Source: Pseudomonas sp. G34 (GTDB taxonomy: Bacteria; Pseudomonadota; Gammaproteobacteria; Pseudomonadales; Pseudomonadaceae). From it: a stretch of 64,000 nt of DNA. The position numbers and the translations under genes were made by a program. This document shows, in pieces, positions 8,265-20,694 of the stretch. The stretch is taken from positions 124,001 to 188,000 of the forward strand of contig NZ_JAVHZV010000010.1 of assembly GCF_031119625.1 (NCBI RefSeq). The letters run 5' to 3'. The notes under the pieces are model-generated. The model was not told the origin of the DNA. It did no database searches and was given only the letters and a program-made list of their open reading frames with translations. Each line of letters starts with the position of its first letter. Position 1 is the stretch's first letter.

Positions 8265-9011
8265 ATGAACTACAACTGGGACTGGGGCATCTTCTTCAAG
8301 TCCACCGGCATTGGCAGCGAGATCTACCTGGACTGGTTCCTCACCGGCCTGGGCTGGACCATCGCCATCGCCCTGGTCGGCTGGCTGATCGCCCTGTCGC
8401 TCGGCTCGCTGCTCGGGGTGATGCGCACCGTGCCGAACCGCCTGATCTCCGGGATCGCCACCGCCTACGTGGAGATCTTCCGTAACGTGCCGCTGCTGGT
8501 GCAGCTGTTCCTCTGGTACTTCCTGGTGCCGGATCTGCTGCCCGAACCCCTGGAGCTGTGGTTCAAGCAGGACCTCAATCCGGCTACCTCCGCCTATCTG
8601 TCGGTTGTGGTGTGCCTGGGCCTGTTCACTGCCGCACGGGTGTGTGAGCAAGTGCGCACCGGCATCCAGGCGCTGCCCGCCGGGCAGACCGCCGCGGCCT
8701 ATGCCATGGGCTTTCGCTTGCCGCAGATCTACCGCAACGTGCTGCTGCCCCAGGCCTACCGGATCATCATTCCGCCATTAACCAGCGAGTTTCTGAACAT
8801 CTTCAAGAACTCCTCGGTGGCCTCACTGATCGGCCTCATGGAGCTGCTCGCACAGACCAAGCAGACCGCCGAATTCAGCGCCAACCTGTTCGAGGCCTTC
8901 ACCCTGGCGACGCTGATCTACTTCACCCTGAACATGAGCCTGATGATGATCATGCGCGTGGTCGAACGTAAGGTCGCGGTACCGGGCCTGATTTCCGTGG
9001 GAGGCAAATGA
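8265..9011 (+). CDS. aatQ: Glutamate/aspartate ABC transporter permease AatQ
   Basis: 248 residues, HisM/GltJ-type inner-membrane permease. It has an N-terminal YNWDWGIFF segment before the first helix, multiple hydrophobic spans, the EIFRNVPLLVQLF segment, and the EAA loop (AAAYAMGFRLPQIYRNVLLPQAYRIIIPP compressed around residues 140-170) that contacts the ATPase. The start is the ATG with GAGGGG 8 bp upstream. Pairs with AatM; the aatM start overlaps its stop codon. Confidence 0.93.
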   Translation: MNYNWDWGIFFKSTGIGSEIYLDWFLTGLGWTIAIALVGWLIALSLGSLLGVMRTVPNRLISGIATAYVEIFRNVPLLVQLFLWYFLVPDLLPEPLELWFKQDLNPATSAYLSVVVCLGLFTAARVCEQVRTGIQALPAGQTAAAYAMGFRLPQIYRNVLLPQAYRIIIPPLTSEFLNIFKNSSVASLIGLMELLAQTKQTAEFSANLFEAFTLATLIYFTLNMSLMMIMRVVERKVAVPGLISVGGK

Positions 9012-9676
9012 TGGACTTCAGTCAGATCATTCCCGCGCTGCCAGGCCTCTGGGAAGGCATGGCCATGACCCTGCAGCTGATGGTCATGGGCGTCATCGGC
9101 GGCGTGATTCTCGGCACCCTGCTGGCGCTGATGCGCCTGTCGAGCAACGTGCTGCTGTCCAAGCTGGCGGCCACCTACGTCAACTACTTCCGCTCGATCC
9201 CGCTGCTGCTGGTGATCACCTGGTTCTACTTCGCGGTGCCGTTCATCCTGCGCTGGATCACCGGTGAGGACACCCCCGTCGGCGCGTTCGCGTCCTGCCT
9301 GGTGGCCTTCATCATGTTCGAGGCGGCGTACTTCTGCGAAATCGTGCGTGCCGGCATCCAGGCCATTCCCAAGGGCCAGATGGGCGCTGCCCAGGCACTG
9401 GGCATGAGCTACGGCCAGACCATGCGCCTGATCATCCTGCCCCAGGCGTTTCGCAAGATGACCCCGCTGCTGCTGCAGCAGAGCATCATCCTGTTCCAGG
9501 ACACCTCGCTGGTCTACACCGTCGGCCTGATGGACTTCCTCAATGCCGCCCGCTCGCGTGGCGACATTCTGGGTCAGCCCCATGAATTCCTGATCTTCGC
9601 CGGCCTGGTCTACTTCACCATCAGCTTCGCGGCCTCGCAGCTGGTCAAGCTCCTGCAAAAAAGGTTAGCCGTATGA
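9008..9676 (+). CDS. aatM: Glutamate/aspartate ABC transporter permease AatM
   Basis: 222 residues, second permease of the GltK type, with several hydrophobic helices, the [16 protein letters not shown] segment and an EAA loop around [19 protein letters not shown]. The first ATG (9008) overlaps the aatQ stop (ATGATGA); a second in-frame ATG follows directly at 9011. Translation is probably coupled to aatQ. Forms a heterodimeric channel with AatQ. Confidence 0.93.
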   Translation: MMDFSQIIPALPGLWEGMAMTLQLMVMGVIGGVILGTLLALMRLSSNVLLSKLAATYVNYFRSIPLLLVITWFYFAVPFILRWITGEDTPVGAFASCLVAFIMFEAAYFCEIVRAGIQAIPKGQMGAAQALGMSYGQTMRLIILPQAFRKMTPLLLQQSIILFQDTSLVYTVGLMDFLNAARSRGDILGQPHEFLIFAGLVYFTISFAASQLVKLLQKRLAV

Positions 9677-10407
9677 TTTCCATCAAGAACGTCAACAAGT
9701 GGTACGGGGACTTCCAGGTGCTGACCGACTGCACCACCGAGGTCAAGAAGGGCGAAGTAGTGGTGGTCTGCGGGCCGTCCGGCTCGGGCAAGTCGACCCT
9801 GATCAAGTGCGTCAACGCCCTGGAGCCCTTCCAGAAGGGTGACATCGTGGTTGACGGCACCTCCATCGCCGACAAGAAAACCAACCTGCCGAAACTGCGC
9901 TCGCGGGTCGGCATGGTGTTCCAGCACTTCGAACTCTTCCCGCACCTGACCATCACCGAGAACCTGACCATCGCGCAGATCAAGGTGCTCGGCCGCAGCA
10001 AGGAAGAGGCCACCAGGAAAGGCCTGCAGTTGCTCGACCGGGTAGGCCTCAAGGAGCACGCCCACAAGCATCCGGGCCAGCTGTCCGGTGGCCAGCAGCA
10101 ACGGGTGGCGATCGCCCGCGCCCTGGCGATGGACCCGATCGTCATGCTGTTCGACGAACCGACCTCGGCGCTGGACCCGGAAATGGTCAACGAAGTGCTC
10201 GACGTGATGGTGCAACTGGCCCACGAAGGCATGACCATGATGTGCGTGACCCACGAGATGGGCTTCGCCCGCAAGGTCGCCGACCGGGTGATCTTCATGG
10301 ACGCCGGCAAGATCGTCGAAGACTGCCCCAAGGAAGAATTCTTCGGCGACATCAGCGCCCGCTCCGAGCGCGCCCAGCAGTTCCTCGCCAAGATCCTCCA
10401 GCATTGA
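9673..10407 (+). CDS. aatP: Glutamate/aspartate ABC transporter ATPase AatP
   Basis: 244 residues, GltL/HisP-type ATPase. Walker [11 protein letters not shown] (residues about 36-45), Q-loop [13 protein letters not shown], signature [17 protein letters not shown], Walker [16 protein letters not shown] and the switch His in CVTHEMGFA are complete. It overlaps aatM by 4 bp (ATGA). It energises AatQM import; no other family 3 transporter ATPase lies in this window, so it may also serve the permease at 34029. Confidence 0.95.
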   Translation: MISIKNVNKWYGDFQVLTDCTTEVKKGEVVVVCGPSGSGKSTLIKCVNALEPFQKGDIVVDGTSIADKKTNLPKLRSRVGMVFQHFELFPHLTITENLTIAQIKVLGRSKEEATRKGLQLLDRVGLKEHAHKHPGQLSGGQQQRVAIARALAMDPIVMLFDEPTSALDPEMVNEVLDVMVQLAHEGMTMMCVTHEMGFARKVADRVIFMDAGKIVEDCPKEEFFGDISARSERAQQFLAKILQH

Positions 10408-10413
10408 AGCCCG

Positions 10414-10446
10414 AGGCCCGCTGTCGCACGGCTGGCGGGCCTTCTA
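10414..10446 (+). terminator. Hairpin after aatP
   Basis: AGGCCCGC and GCGGGCCT form an 8-bp stem with a 13-base loop, followed by TCTAC rather than a clear T-run. It would terminate aatJQMP only partly, allowing some read-through into the gamma-glutamyltransferase gene 40 bp downstream. Confidence 0.5.
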
Positions 10447-10481
10447 CACTCGACGAGGATCACCACAATCGAGGATTCATC

Positions 10482-12155
<1,674 letters not shown>

Positions 12156-12245
12156 GTGCCAAGCCATGACGTGCATCGCGCGGCACCGCTGCGCCTGTGG
12201 CGGTGAACCCTCGCATGCGCCTCCGGGCGGGCTGGCTCGGCTCGG

Positions 12246-14156
12246 GTGACTGTGATGCAATGCGCTCTTGCCAGCCTCCGTGGGGCACCGCCTGCCTTGT
12301 CCGCCAAGCCTCGTTACCTCCGTCACCTGTTGTTGACCCTGCTGACAATGGCCCTGGTGTTTGGCTGCGGCTATGCCGGTTACCGCATGAGCGAGAAGGC
12401 CGGCATCCGCGCGCTGACCGAAAGCGGTGAGCGGCAGCTGGAGCTCAACGCCCGCGCCGTGGAAAGCGAGATCACCAAATACACCTACCTGCCGAGCTTG
12501 CTGGAGCTGGAGTCCAATGTCAGCCGCCTGCTGCTGACGCCCGACAACTACCGTCGCCAGCGCGTCAACGACTACCTCGAGGGCCTCAATCGGCGCAGCG
12601 GCAGCCTGGCCATCTACGTCATGGACACCGACGGCCGGGTGGTGGCGACCAGCAACTGGCGCCAGGCGGACAGCTACCTGGGGGAGGATCTGTCCTTTCG
12701 CGCCTATTTCCAGGACGCCATCCTCGGTGAATCCGGGCGCTTCTACGGCATCGGCAGCACGGTCGGCGAGGCCGGCTACTACCTCTCGCACGGGCTCAAG
12801 GCCAATGGCCGGATCATCGGCGTGGCAGTGGTCAAGATCCGCCTCGAAGCGCTGGAGCAACGCTGGCAGCGCGCCCGCCTGGAAGCCTATGTCAGTGACG
12901 AGAACGGCATCATCATCCTCTCCAGCAATCCGGAGCGCCGGCTCAAGGCCGTACGCCCGCTGAATGCCGAGATCAAGGAACGCCTGGCGCGCAGCCTGCA
13001 GTACCACTGGTCGTCACTCGACGAGCTGATCCCCCTGGCCCGCACCGCCCTGGGCAACGGCGCCGAACACGTCACCTTTGCCGCCGATGCCCCCGGTAGC
13101 CACGACAAATCGGTCAACTACCTGGCGCAAACCCGCCCGCTGGACGACACACCCTGGCACCTGACCCTGCTCAGCCCCCTGCAGGACCTGCGCCGCGAGG
13201 CGATCAGCCACGGCATGCTGGCGGCCGCCGCCTTCGCCCTGCTGGCCTTCCTGCTGATTGCCTGGAACGAGCGGCGCAAGGTCATCGCCACCCGCCTGGC
13301 CGCGCGCGAAGCGTTGCAGACTGCCAACAACCAACTGGAACGCCGGATCGCCGACCGCACCGCGGACCTGCGCGCCAGCAATGATCGGCTCAAGGCCGAA
13401 ATCCGCGAACGCCGCCAGACCGAGAGCGACCTGCGCAAGATCCAGGACGAACTGGTGCAGGCCGGCAAGCTGGCGGTCATCGGGCAGATGTCCACCAGCA
13501 TCGCCCACGAGCTCAACCAGCCGCTGGCGGCGCTGCGTACGCTGTCCGGCAACACCGTGCGCTTCCTGTCACGTGGTGCCTACGACGTGGCCACCACCAA
13601 CCTGCAGACCATCAACGAGCTGGTCGACCGCATGGGCAAGATCACCGGCAGCCTGCGCGCCTTCGCCCGCCGCTCCAACGACGGCGGCGAAGCCAGCCTG
13701 GCCAAGGCCGTGGACGCCGCACTGCAGGTGGTACAGCCGCGCCTGGAACGCACGCCGCTGAACATCCATCACCAGTTCGAAGACGCCCGGCTGGCCATCA
13801 ACCAGACCCGCCTGGAGCAGATCCTGGTCAACCTGATCGCCAACGCCGCCGACGCGATGAGCGCCCAGGCCGACCGCCAGCTGTGGCTGCAGGGCAGCGC
13901 CGAGGGCGAGCGCTATCGCCTGCGCGTGCTCGACAACGGCCCCGGCATTGCCCCCGAAGACCGTACCCACCTGTTCGAACCCTTCTTCACCACCAAGCCC
14001 GGCGAGCAGGGCCTGGGGCTCGGCCTCACGCTTTCGGCCAGCCTCGCCGCTGCCGCCGGCGGCAGCCTGAGCGCCGACCATCCGCCCGAGGGCGGCACCG
14101 CCTTCGAACTCAACCTGCCCCAGGTGGCCGCTGTCATGGAGACACCCGATGAATGA
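12246..14156 (+). CDS. aauS: Sensor histidine kinase AauS (acidic amino acid sensing)
   Basis: About 636 residues. Membrane helix near residues 27-46, a large periplasmic dCache-like sensor (about 60-310, with YVMDTDGRVVATSNW and YLSHGLKANGRIIGVAVVKI), a second helix near 322-341, a coiled coil, then HisKA with the phospho-acceptor in SIAHELNQPLAALR and an HATPase domain (LVNLIANAADAM, DNGPGIAPEDR, GLGLGLTLS). The DctB-like layout and position between ggt and aauR identify it as AauS. The start is unclear: GTG 12246, GTG 12252 or ATG 12255, with no strong ribosome site. It overlaps aauR by 8 bp. Confidence 0.9.
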   Translation: MTVMQCALASLRGAPPALSAKPRYLRHLLLTLLTMALVFGCGYAGYRMSEKAGIRALTESGERQLELNARAVESEITKYTYLPSLLELESNVSRLLLTPDNYRRQRVNDYLEGLNRRSGSLAIYVMDTDGRVVATSNWRQADSYLGEDLSFRAYFQDAILGESGRFYGIGSTVGEAGYYLSHGLKANGRIIGVAVVKIRLEALEQRWQRARLEAYVSDENGIIILSSNPERRLKAVRPLNAEIKERLARSLQYHWSSLDELIPLARTALGNGAEHVTFAADAPGSHDKSVNYLAQTRPLDDTPWHLTLLSPLQDLRREAISHGMLAAAAFALLAFLLIAWNERRKVIATRLAAREALQTANNQLERRIADRTADLRASNDRLKAEIRERRQTESDLRKIQDELVQAGKLAVIGQMSTSIAHELNQPLAALRTLSGNTVRFLSRGAYDVATTNLQTINELVDRMGKITGSLRAFARRSNDGGEASLAKAVDAALQVVQPRLERTPLNIHHQFEDARLAINQTRLEQILVNLIANAADAMSAQADRQLWLQGSAEGERYRLRVLDNGPGIAPEDRTHLFEPFFTTKPGEQGLGLGLTLSASLAAAAGGSLSADHPPEGGTAFELNLPQVAAVMETPDE

Positions 14157-15471
14157 TGACCTCACCGTGCTGATCGTCGAGGACGACCCCCACGTGCTGC
14201 TTGGCTGCCAGCAGGCCCTGGCGCTGGAGGACATCCCCTGCGAGGGCGTGGGCAGCGCCGAAGATGCCCTGCAGCGTATCGACGCGGACTTCGCCGGCAT
14301 CGTCATCAGCGATATCCGCCTGCCCGGCATGGACGGCCTGCAACTGCTCGATGAACTCAAACGCCGCGACCCCAGCCTGCCGGTGGTGCTGATCACCGGC
14401 CACGGCGACATCGGCATGGCGGTCGGCGCCATGCGCGACGGCGCCTACGACTTCATGGAAAAGCCGTTTTCGCCGGAGCGCCTGGTGGACGTCGCCCGCC
14501 GTGCCCTGGAACAACGCAGCCTGGCCCGTGAAGTGTCGGCGCTGCGCCGCCAGCTGGCCGGCAAGCAGGCCCTGGAGCATCGCCTGATCGGTCGCTCGCC
14601 GGCCATGCAGCAACTGCGCGAGCTGATCGCCAACGTCGCCGATACCTCGGCCAACGTGCTGATCGAAGGCGAGACCGGTACCGGCAAGGAGCTGGTCGCC
14701 CGCTGCCTGCATGATTTCAGCCGGCGGCAGAACAAGGCCTTCGTGGCCCTGAACTGCGGCGGTCTGCCGGAGAACCTGTTCGAGAGCGAGATTTTCGGCC
14801 ACGAGGCCCACGCCTTCACCGGCGCCGGCAAGCGGCGTATCGGCAAGATCGAGCACGCCAATGGCGGCAGCCTGTTTCTCGACGAGATCGAAAGCATGCC
14901 GCTCAACCTGCAGATCAAACTGCTGCGCGTGCTGCAGGAGCACAGCCTCGAGCGCCTCGGCTCGAACCAGCCGATCGCCGTCGATTGCCGGGTGATCGCC
15001 GCCACCAAGGCCGACCTCGACGAGGCCGGCAAGGCCGGGCTTTTCCGCAGTGACCTCTACTACCGCCTCAACGTGGTGACCCTGGAATTGCCGCCGCTGC
15101 GCGAGCGCCGCGAAGACATCGCCCTGCTGTTCGAGCACTTTCTGCAGCTCTCGGCCCTGCGCTTCGACCGCGCCGCCCCCGAACTGGACCGCCACACCCT
15201 GGCCGCCCTGCTGGCCCATGACTGGCCCGGCAACGTGCGCGAGTTGCGCAACGTCGCCGAACGCTTCGCCCTGGGCCTGCCGGCCTTCAAGAAGAGCGGC
15301 GGCAACGAAGGCAACGCCGCCACCTTCGCCGAAGCCGTGGAAGCCTTCGAACGCAACCTGCTGGTCGATGCCCTCGAACAACACGCCGGCAACCTCAGCC
15401 AGGCCGCCCAGGCCCTGGGCATGGCCAAGACCACACTGTTCGACAAGGTCAAGAAGTACGGGTTGGGGTGA
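14149..15471 (+). CDS. aauR: Sigma-54-dependent response regulator AauR
   Basis: 440 residues. Receiver domain (acid pocket VEDD, phospho-Asp in ISDIRLPGMDG near residue 52, KPFSPERL), AAA+ domain with Walker A GETGTGKE and Walker B SLFLDEIE, and a C-terminal Fis-type helix-turn-helix (NLSQAAQALGMAKTTLFDKV). The sigma-54 contact motif reads HAFTGA, with His in place of the first Gly of GAFTGA. AauR activates aatJQMP and related genes in response to glutamate and aspartate; perfect target sites occur before aatJ in this window. No sites were noticed before other operons here. Confidence 0.93.
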   Translation: MNDDLTVLIVEDDPHVLLGCQQALALEDIPCEGVGSAEDALQRIDADFAGIVISDIRLPGMDGLQLLDELKRRDPSLPVVLITGHGDIGMAVGAMRDGAYDFMEKPFSPERLVDVARRALEQRSLAREVSALRRQLAGKQALEHRLIGRSPAMQQLRELIANVADTSANVLIEGETGTGKELVARCLHDFSRRQNKAFVALNCGGLPENLFESEIFGHEAHAFTGAGKRRIGKIEHANGGSLFLDEIESMPLNLQIKLLRVLQEHSLERLGSNQPIAVDCRVIAATKADLDEAGKAGLFRSDLYYRLNVVTLELPPLRERREDIALLFEHFLQLSALRFDRAAPELDRHTLAALLAHDWPGNVRELRNVAERFALGLPAFKKSGGNEGNAATFAEAVEAFERNLLVDALEQHAGNLSQAAQALGMAKTTLFDKVKKYGLG

Positions 15472-15487
15472 GACGGTTATCCACAGA

Positions 15488-15637
15488 CTGTGGGAGCGGC
15501 AATGCCCGCGAGAGTTCTCGGGTACAAACTGGGACTCCTGCCTGTCGCCGATCTGCTTATTGCTGCGCTATAGGCTTGCAGGGCTTTGGGTGCTTTTTCG
15601 CGGGCATGAACTGGGCGTCCCCGCCCGCTCCCACAGA
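15488..15637. repeat. REP-type palindrome pair
   Basis: A copy starting CTGTGGGAGCGGCAATGCCC (15488) and an inverted copy ending CCCGCTCCCACAG (about 15599-15636) bracket 90 bp of unremarkable DNA. This is the common Pseudomonas REP unit (GTGGGAGCGGGC...GCCCGCGA). It fills the space between the aauR and LysR stop codons, which converge here. No gene is seen. Confidence 0.7.
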
Positions 15638-15670
15638 TGAATATCCATCACGGCGACCACCAGGGCAGAC

Positions 15671-16582
15671 CTAACCTTGCTCCCGCCCCACGCCCCCCTC
15701 CAGCTTGCGCCACAGCAGGCGCACGGCGGCCTTGCGTGACATGCTCCAGCGGTACAGGCGGATTTCCAGCGGGATATGCCAGTGCTCCTTGCCGCACACC
15801 ACCAGCTCGCCGCGGGCCAGCTCGGCATGCATCGACAGGCGCGGCACCCAGGCCACCCCCAGGCCCTGCAGGGCCATGGCCTTGAGGCTGTCGGCCATGG
15901 CGGTCTCATGCACGATGCTGGAACGCAGCGCACGCTGGCGCAGCAGCAGGTTCACCGAGCGCCCCAGGAAGGTCCCGGCACTGTAGGCCAGCAGTGGCAC
16001 ACTCAGGCCGGAGTCGAGGTCGTACAGCGGCGCGCCGTGCTCATCCGCCGCGCACACCGGCAGCATTTCACTACGGCCCAGGTACAGCGACGGAAACAGA
16101 TCAGGCACCAGTTGCACGGCGGCGTCCTGGTCATGGTAGGCAAGGATCAGATCACAGGTGCCTTCGCGCAGCGAGTGCACCGCTTCGCCGACGTTGGTCG
16201 CCACCAGGCGTGTGGTCAGTGGCAGGCCGTCACGGCGCAGGCGGGCAATCCATTCCGGGAAGAAGCCAAACACCAGCGAGTGGGCGGCGGCGATCTGCAG
16301 CGCCTCGCCCTGCTGCCCTTCGAGGTGATGCAGGTGGCGCACCACCTCGCCGAGTTGCTCGACCATGCTGCGCGCCGTGAGCAGGAACAGCTGGCCCGAC
16401 TCGGTCAGCTCGATGGGCGTGCGCGAGCGGTTCACCAAAGTCAGCCCCAGGGCCGCCTCGAGGCTGCGAATGCGTCGGCTGAAGGCTGGCTGGGTGACGA
16501 AGCGCTTTTGCGCCGCGGCTGAAAAACTGCGTGTCGAGGCCAGGGTCACGAAGTCTTCCAGCCATTTGGTTTCCAGGTTCAA
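15671..16582 (-). CDS. LysR-family transcriptional regulator divergent from aspA
   Basis: 303 residues from a TTG start preceded by AGGGGG 6-7 bp upstream; this gives the normal LysR length and the typical N-terminus (NLETKWLEDFVTLASTRSFSAAAQKRFVTQPAFSRRI), whereas the longer frame adds 31 atypical residues. Winged helix at about 5-65, substrate-binding co-inducer domain at about 90-290. It is divergent from aspA across 190 bp with a candidate LysR box, so control of aspA by an amino or dicarboxylic acid is plausible. A homologous LysR gene lies next to aspA in P. aeruginosa. Confidence 0.88.
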   Translation of the reverse strand: MNLETKWLEDFVTLASTRSFSAAAQKRFVTQPAFSRRIRSLEAALGLTLVNRSRTPIELTESGQLFLLTARSMVEQLGEVVRHLHHLEGQQGEALQIAAAHSLVFGFFPEWIARLRRDGLPLTTRLVATNVGEAVHSLREGTCDLILAYHDQDAAVQLVPDLFPSLYLGRSEMLPVCAADEHGAPLYDLDSGLSVPLLAYSAGTFLGRSVNLLLRQRALRSSIVHETAMADSLKAMALQGLGVAWVPRLSMHAELARGELVVCGKEHWHIPLEIRLYRWSMSRKAAVRLLWRKLEGGVGREQG

Positions 16583-16660
16583 GGTGCATCCCCCTGCATG
16601 CGGACCGAGTGGCCGAGCGCCGCACACTTTAAGTGCGCTGGCGCAAGTCACACTTGCATT

Positions 16661-16675
16661 ATGCCGATTGTGCAT
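16661..16675. promoter_or_regulatory. Candidate LysR box in the aspA divergent region
   Basis: ATGCCGATTGTGCAT is an interrupted palindrome (ATGC-N7-GCAT) that fits the T-N11-A form bound by LysR-type regulators. It lies about 80 bp from the LysR start and 100 bp from the aspA start, between the two divergent genes. Confidence 0.45.
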
Positions 16676-16772
16676 AGGGCAGCAAGCAACAGCATTGGCC
16701 GACCCAAGGACAAGATCCTTATTCTATGCGCCATCGCGGTATCTTCCGCGGCTCTATGAGAATCGAGACATC

Positions 16773-18197
<1,425 letters not shown>

Positions 18198-18210
18198 TTC
18201 TTCCGCTACC

Positions 18211-18243
18211 ACTGCGCCGCTTCCCTGAAGCGGCGCAGTCATT
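18211..18243 (+). terminator. Terminator after aspA
   Basis: A perfect 12-bp stem (ACTGCGCCGCTT / AAGCGGCGCAGT) with a 5-base loop, followed by CATTTG. It begins 14 bp after the aspA stop and separates aspA from the symporter gene. Confidence 0.75.
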
Positions 18244-18319
18244 TGTGCCCTCCCTTGCCGGGCACCACCCTACAGGCCGCAGCTCGGTCATCACAAAAAC
18301 GACAATTTAGGTGATATCA

Positions 18320-19573
18320 ATGAGTCAGAGCACTACCGCTTCCCGTCGCTTTCCGTGGGGCATGCCCCTCTGGCAGCAGATCCTCATCGGCCTGGTACTC
18401 GGCGTGGTCGTCGGCCTGCTCTTCAAGGACGGTGCCAGGCTGCTCGCGCCGCTGGGCGCGCTGTTCCTCAACGCGATCAAGATGCTCATCGTGCCGCTGG
18501 TGTTCGTTTCCCTGGTGGCCGGCATCACCTGCATGCAGGACACCGCCAAACTGGGCCGGATCAGCGTCAAGACCATTGCCATCTACCTGGTCACCACGGC
18601 ATTTGCGGTCAGCATCGGCCTGCTGTTCGGCGCGCTGTTCACCCCGGGCGCCGACATGAACATGACCGCCAGCGCGGCCGTCGAAGCCAAGCAGGCGCCG
18701 TCCCTGGTGGAGATCCTCGTCGGCCTGGTGCCCAGCAACCCGGTGGCCGCGTTCGCCGAAGGCAACATTCTGCAGATCATCGTGTTCGCCATTGCCCTGG
18801 GCGTGAGCATGAACCTGATCGGCGAAAAGGCAGCGCCTGCGGTCAAGCTGTTCAATAGCCTGGCCGAGGTGTTCTACAAGCTCACCGACCTGGTGATGCG
18901 TTTCGCGCCGATTGGCGTGTTCGCGCTGATCGCCGGCGTGGTCGCCAACCACGGTATCGAAGTGCTGCTGCCGCTGGCGGGCGTGATAGGCGTCATCTAC
19001 CTGGCCAGCATCGCCCACCTGCTGCTGGTGTACGGCGGCATGCTCGCCATGTTCGCGCGCCTGAGCCCCCTGCGCTTTTTCCAGGGTATCGCCCCGGCAC
19101 TGGCGGTGGCGTTCAGCACCTCCAGCAGCTCCGGTACCCTGCCGGTATCGATAGAGTGCGCGCGCAAGAACCTGGGTGTGTCCGAAGGCGTAGCCGGCTT
19201 CGTACTGCCGGTGGGTGCGACCATCAACATGGACGGTACCGCGATCTACCAGGGCGTACTCGCGCTGTTCATTGCCCAGGCGTTCGGCATCGACCTGAAC
19301 GCCGGCCAATACCTGATGATCATCCTCACCGCCACCCTGGCCTCGATCGGCACTGCCGGCGTACCCGGGGCCGGCCTGATCATGCTCGGCCTGGTACTGA
19401 CCTCGGTCGGGCTGCCGCTCGAAGGCGTGGCCCTGATTGCCGGTATCGACCGTATCCTCGATATGGCCCGCACCATGGTCAACGTGGCCGGTGACCTGAT
19501 GACCACGACCCTGGTCGGCAGCAGCGAGAACGAGCTGGATCGCTCGATCTACAATGGCGACAACGCGCGGTAA
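18320..19573 (+). CDS. Dicarboxylate/amino acid:cation symporter (DAACS family)
   Basis: 417 residues with multiple hydrophobic helices. Family landmarks: the serine-rich re-entrant loop FSTSSSSGTLPVSIECA, the cation/substrate motif GATINMDGTAIYQG and GVPGAGLIMLGLVLTSVGLP. Such GltP/DctA-type carriers move glutamate, aspartate or C4-dicarboxylates with H+ or Na+ across the inner membrane. Placement right after aspA favours aspartate or fumarate. The ATG at 18320 has AGGTGA 5 bp upstream; a GTG at 18311 would add three residues. Exact substrate cannot be read from the sequence. Confidence 0.9.
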   Translation: MSQSTTASRRFPWGMPLWQQILIGLVLGVVVGLLFKDGARLLAPLGALFLNAIKMLIVPLVFVSLVAGITCMQDTAKLGRISVKTIAIYLVTTAFAVSIGLLFGALFTPGADMNMTASAAVEAKQAPSLVEILVGLVPSNPVAAFAEGNILQIIVFAIALGVSMNLIGEKAAPAVKLFNSLAEVFYKLTDLVMRFAPIGVFALIAGVVANHGIEVLLPLAGVIGVIYLASIAHLLLVYGGMLAMFARLSPLRFFQGIAPALAVAFSTSSSSGTLPVSIECARKNLGVSEGVAGFVLPVGATINMDGTAIYQGVLALFIAQAFGIDLNAGQYLMIILTATLASIGTAGVPGAGLIMLGLVLTSVGLPLEGVALIAGIDRILDMARTMVNVAGDLMTTTLVGSSENELDRSIYNGDNAR

Positions 19574-19595
19574 CGCCCGCCTGGGGCGCTCAACA

Positions 19596-19620
19596 GGGCG
19601 CCATTCATAGGCGCTCTTTT
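19596..19620 (+). terminator. Terminator after the DAACS symporter
   Basis: GGGCGCC and GGCGCTC pair over 7 positions (one G-T) around a 7-base loop, followed by TTTT. It lies 23 bp after the stop codon. Confidence 0.65.
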
Positions 19621-19779
19621 GCTGTGCATTTGCCGCCCCCGGCGGCACTGCAGTTGCACGGCCATACCGGCGGGCCCACCGCGACTTGCGGCACTTGTCA
19701 TCACCCTTGCTCGGGACTGATTGCCCTTTGCGCGCCAGCGCGCTAAAAGGGCAGCAGCCCTAACAAGAGAAGTCCGCCC

Positions 19780-20547
19780 ATGAGCGTCAAATCCGCATGG
19801 CTGTTGTGTCTGCTGGCCCTTTCCGGTGTAGCTGCAGTGCCTGCCCAGGCAGAGCTGCCGCCCGGCTATCAGGTCGTGTTGCAAACGGAAAACTTTCCGC
19901 CCTTCAACATGGCCGACAACGACAAGAACTTCGCCCGTGACGCCAATATCCAGGGTGTCAGCACCACCATCGTGCGGGAAATGTTCAAGCGCGCCGGCAT
20001 CGACTACAGCCTGACCCTGCGCTTCCCCTGGAGCCGGGTCTACGACGCCACCCTGGCCAATGCCAACCACGGCCTGTTCTCCACCTCGATGAACGAGGCG
20101 CGTCGTCCGCTGTTCAAGTGGGTCGGCCCGATCGCCAAGGTCGAGCGTGTGCTGCTCGCCGCTCCCGGCTCCAGCATCCCCAACCTGACCAGCCTCGAGC
20201 AGGCGCGCCAATATCGGATTGGCAGCTACAAGGACAGCGCCGCCGCCCAGGCCCTGGAAAAGGCCGGGCTGCAGCCCAACAACGCCCTGCGTGACCAGGA
20301 GAACATCGGCAAACTGACAGCCGGCAAGATCGACCTGTGGGGCACCACTGACCCGGTATGGCGCTACCAGGCCCGCCAGGCGGGGGTCAGCGGATTGCGC
20401 AACGTGCTGACCTTCGACCGCGCCGACCTCTACCTGGCGCTCAACCTCGACACACCGGACGAAGTCGTCTCGCGCCTGCAACAGGCGCTCGATCAGATGA
20501 AGACCGAAGGCTACGGCACCTGCAACAAGCACCCCGAGCTGTGCTGA
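19780..20547 (+). CDS. Family 3 solute-binding protein, tandem copy 1
   Basis: 255 residues. Sec signal peptide (MSVKSAWLLCLLALSGVAAVPAQA) and a bacterial extracellular solute-binding family 3 fold: YQVVLQTENFPPFNM, GVSTTIVREMFKRAGIDYSLTLRFPWSRVY, then a C-terminal GYGTCNKHPELC with two Cys. The pattern resembles periplasmic polar-amino-acid-like receptors that stand alone without permeases. No transporter subunits are adjacent, so it may feed a distant transporter or act as a sensor. It is about 80% identical by eye to the next gene, including its leader, indicating a recent tandem duplication. Confidence 0.85.
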   Translation: MSVKSAWLLCLLALSGVAAVPAQAELPPGYQVVLQTENFPPFNMADNDKNFARDANIQGVSTTIVREMFKRAGIDYSLTLRFPWSRVYDATLANANHGLFSTSMNEARRPLFKWVGPIAKVERVLLAAPGSSIPNLTSLEQARQYRIGSYKDSAAAQALEKAGLQPNNALRDQENIGKLTAGKIDLWGTTDPVWRYQARQAGVSGLRNVLTFDRADLYLALNLDTPDEVVSRLQQALDQMKTEGYGTCNKHPELC

Positions 20548-20694
20548 TGACGACGCGCCGCCGCATCGGCCGGCGCCCGGCATTGATCAAAAGCCTCCGA
20601 CCGGTTCACAGTCTGCGGTTCTTCTCGTCACCACTCATTGCCGTTTGCGCGGCGGCGCGCTAAAAGGGCGGCGGCCTAACAAGGAGTCGTTCCG

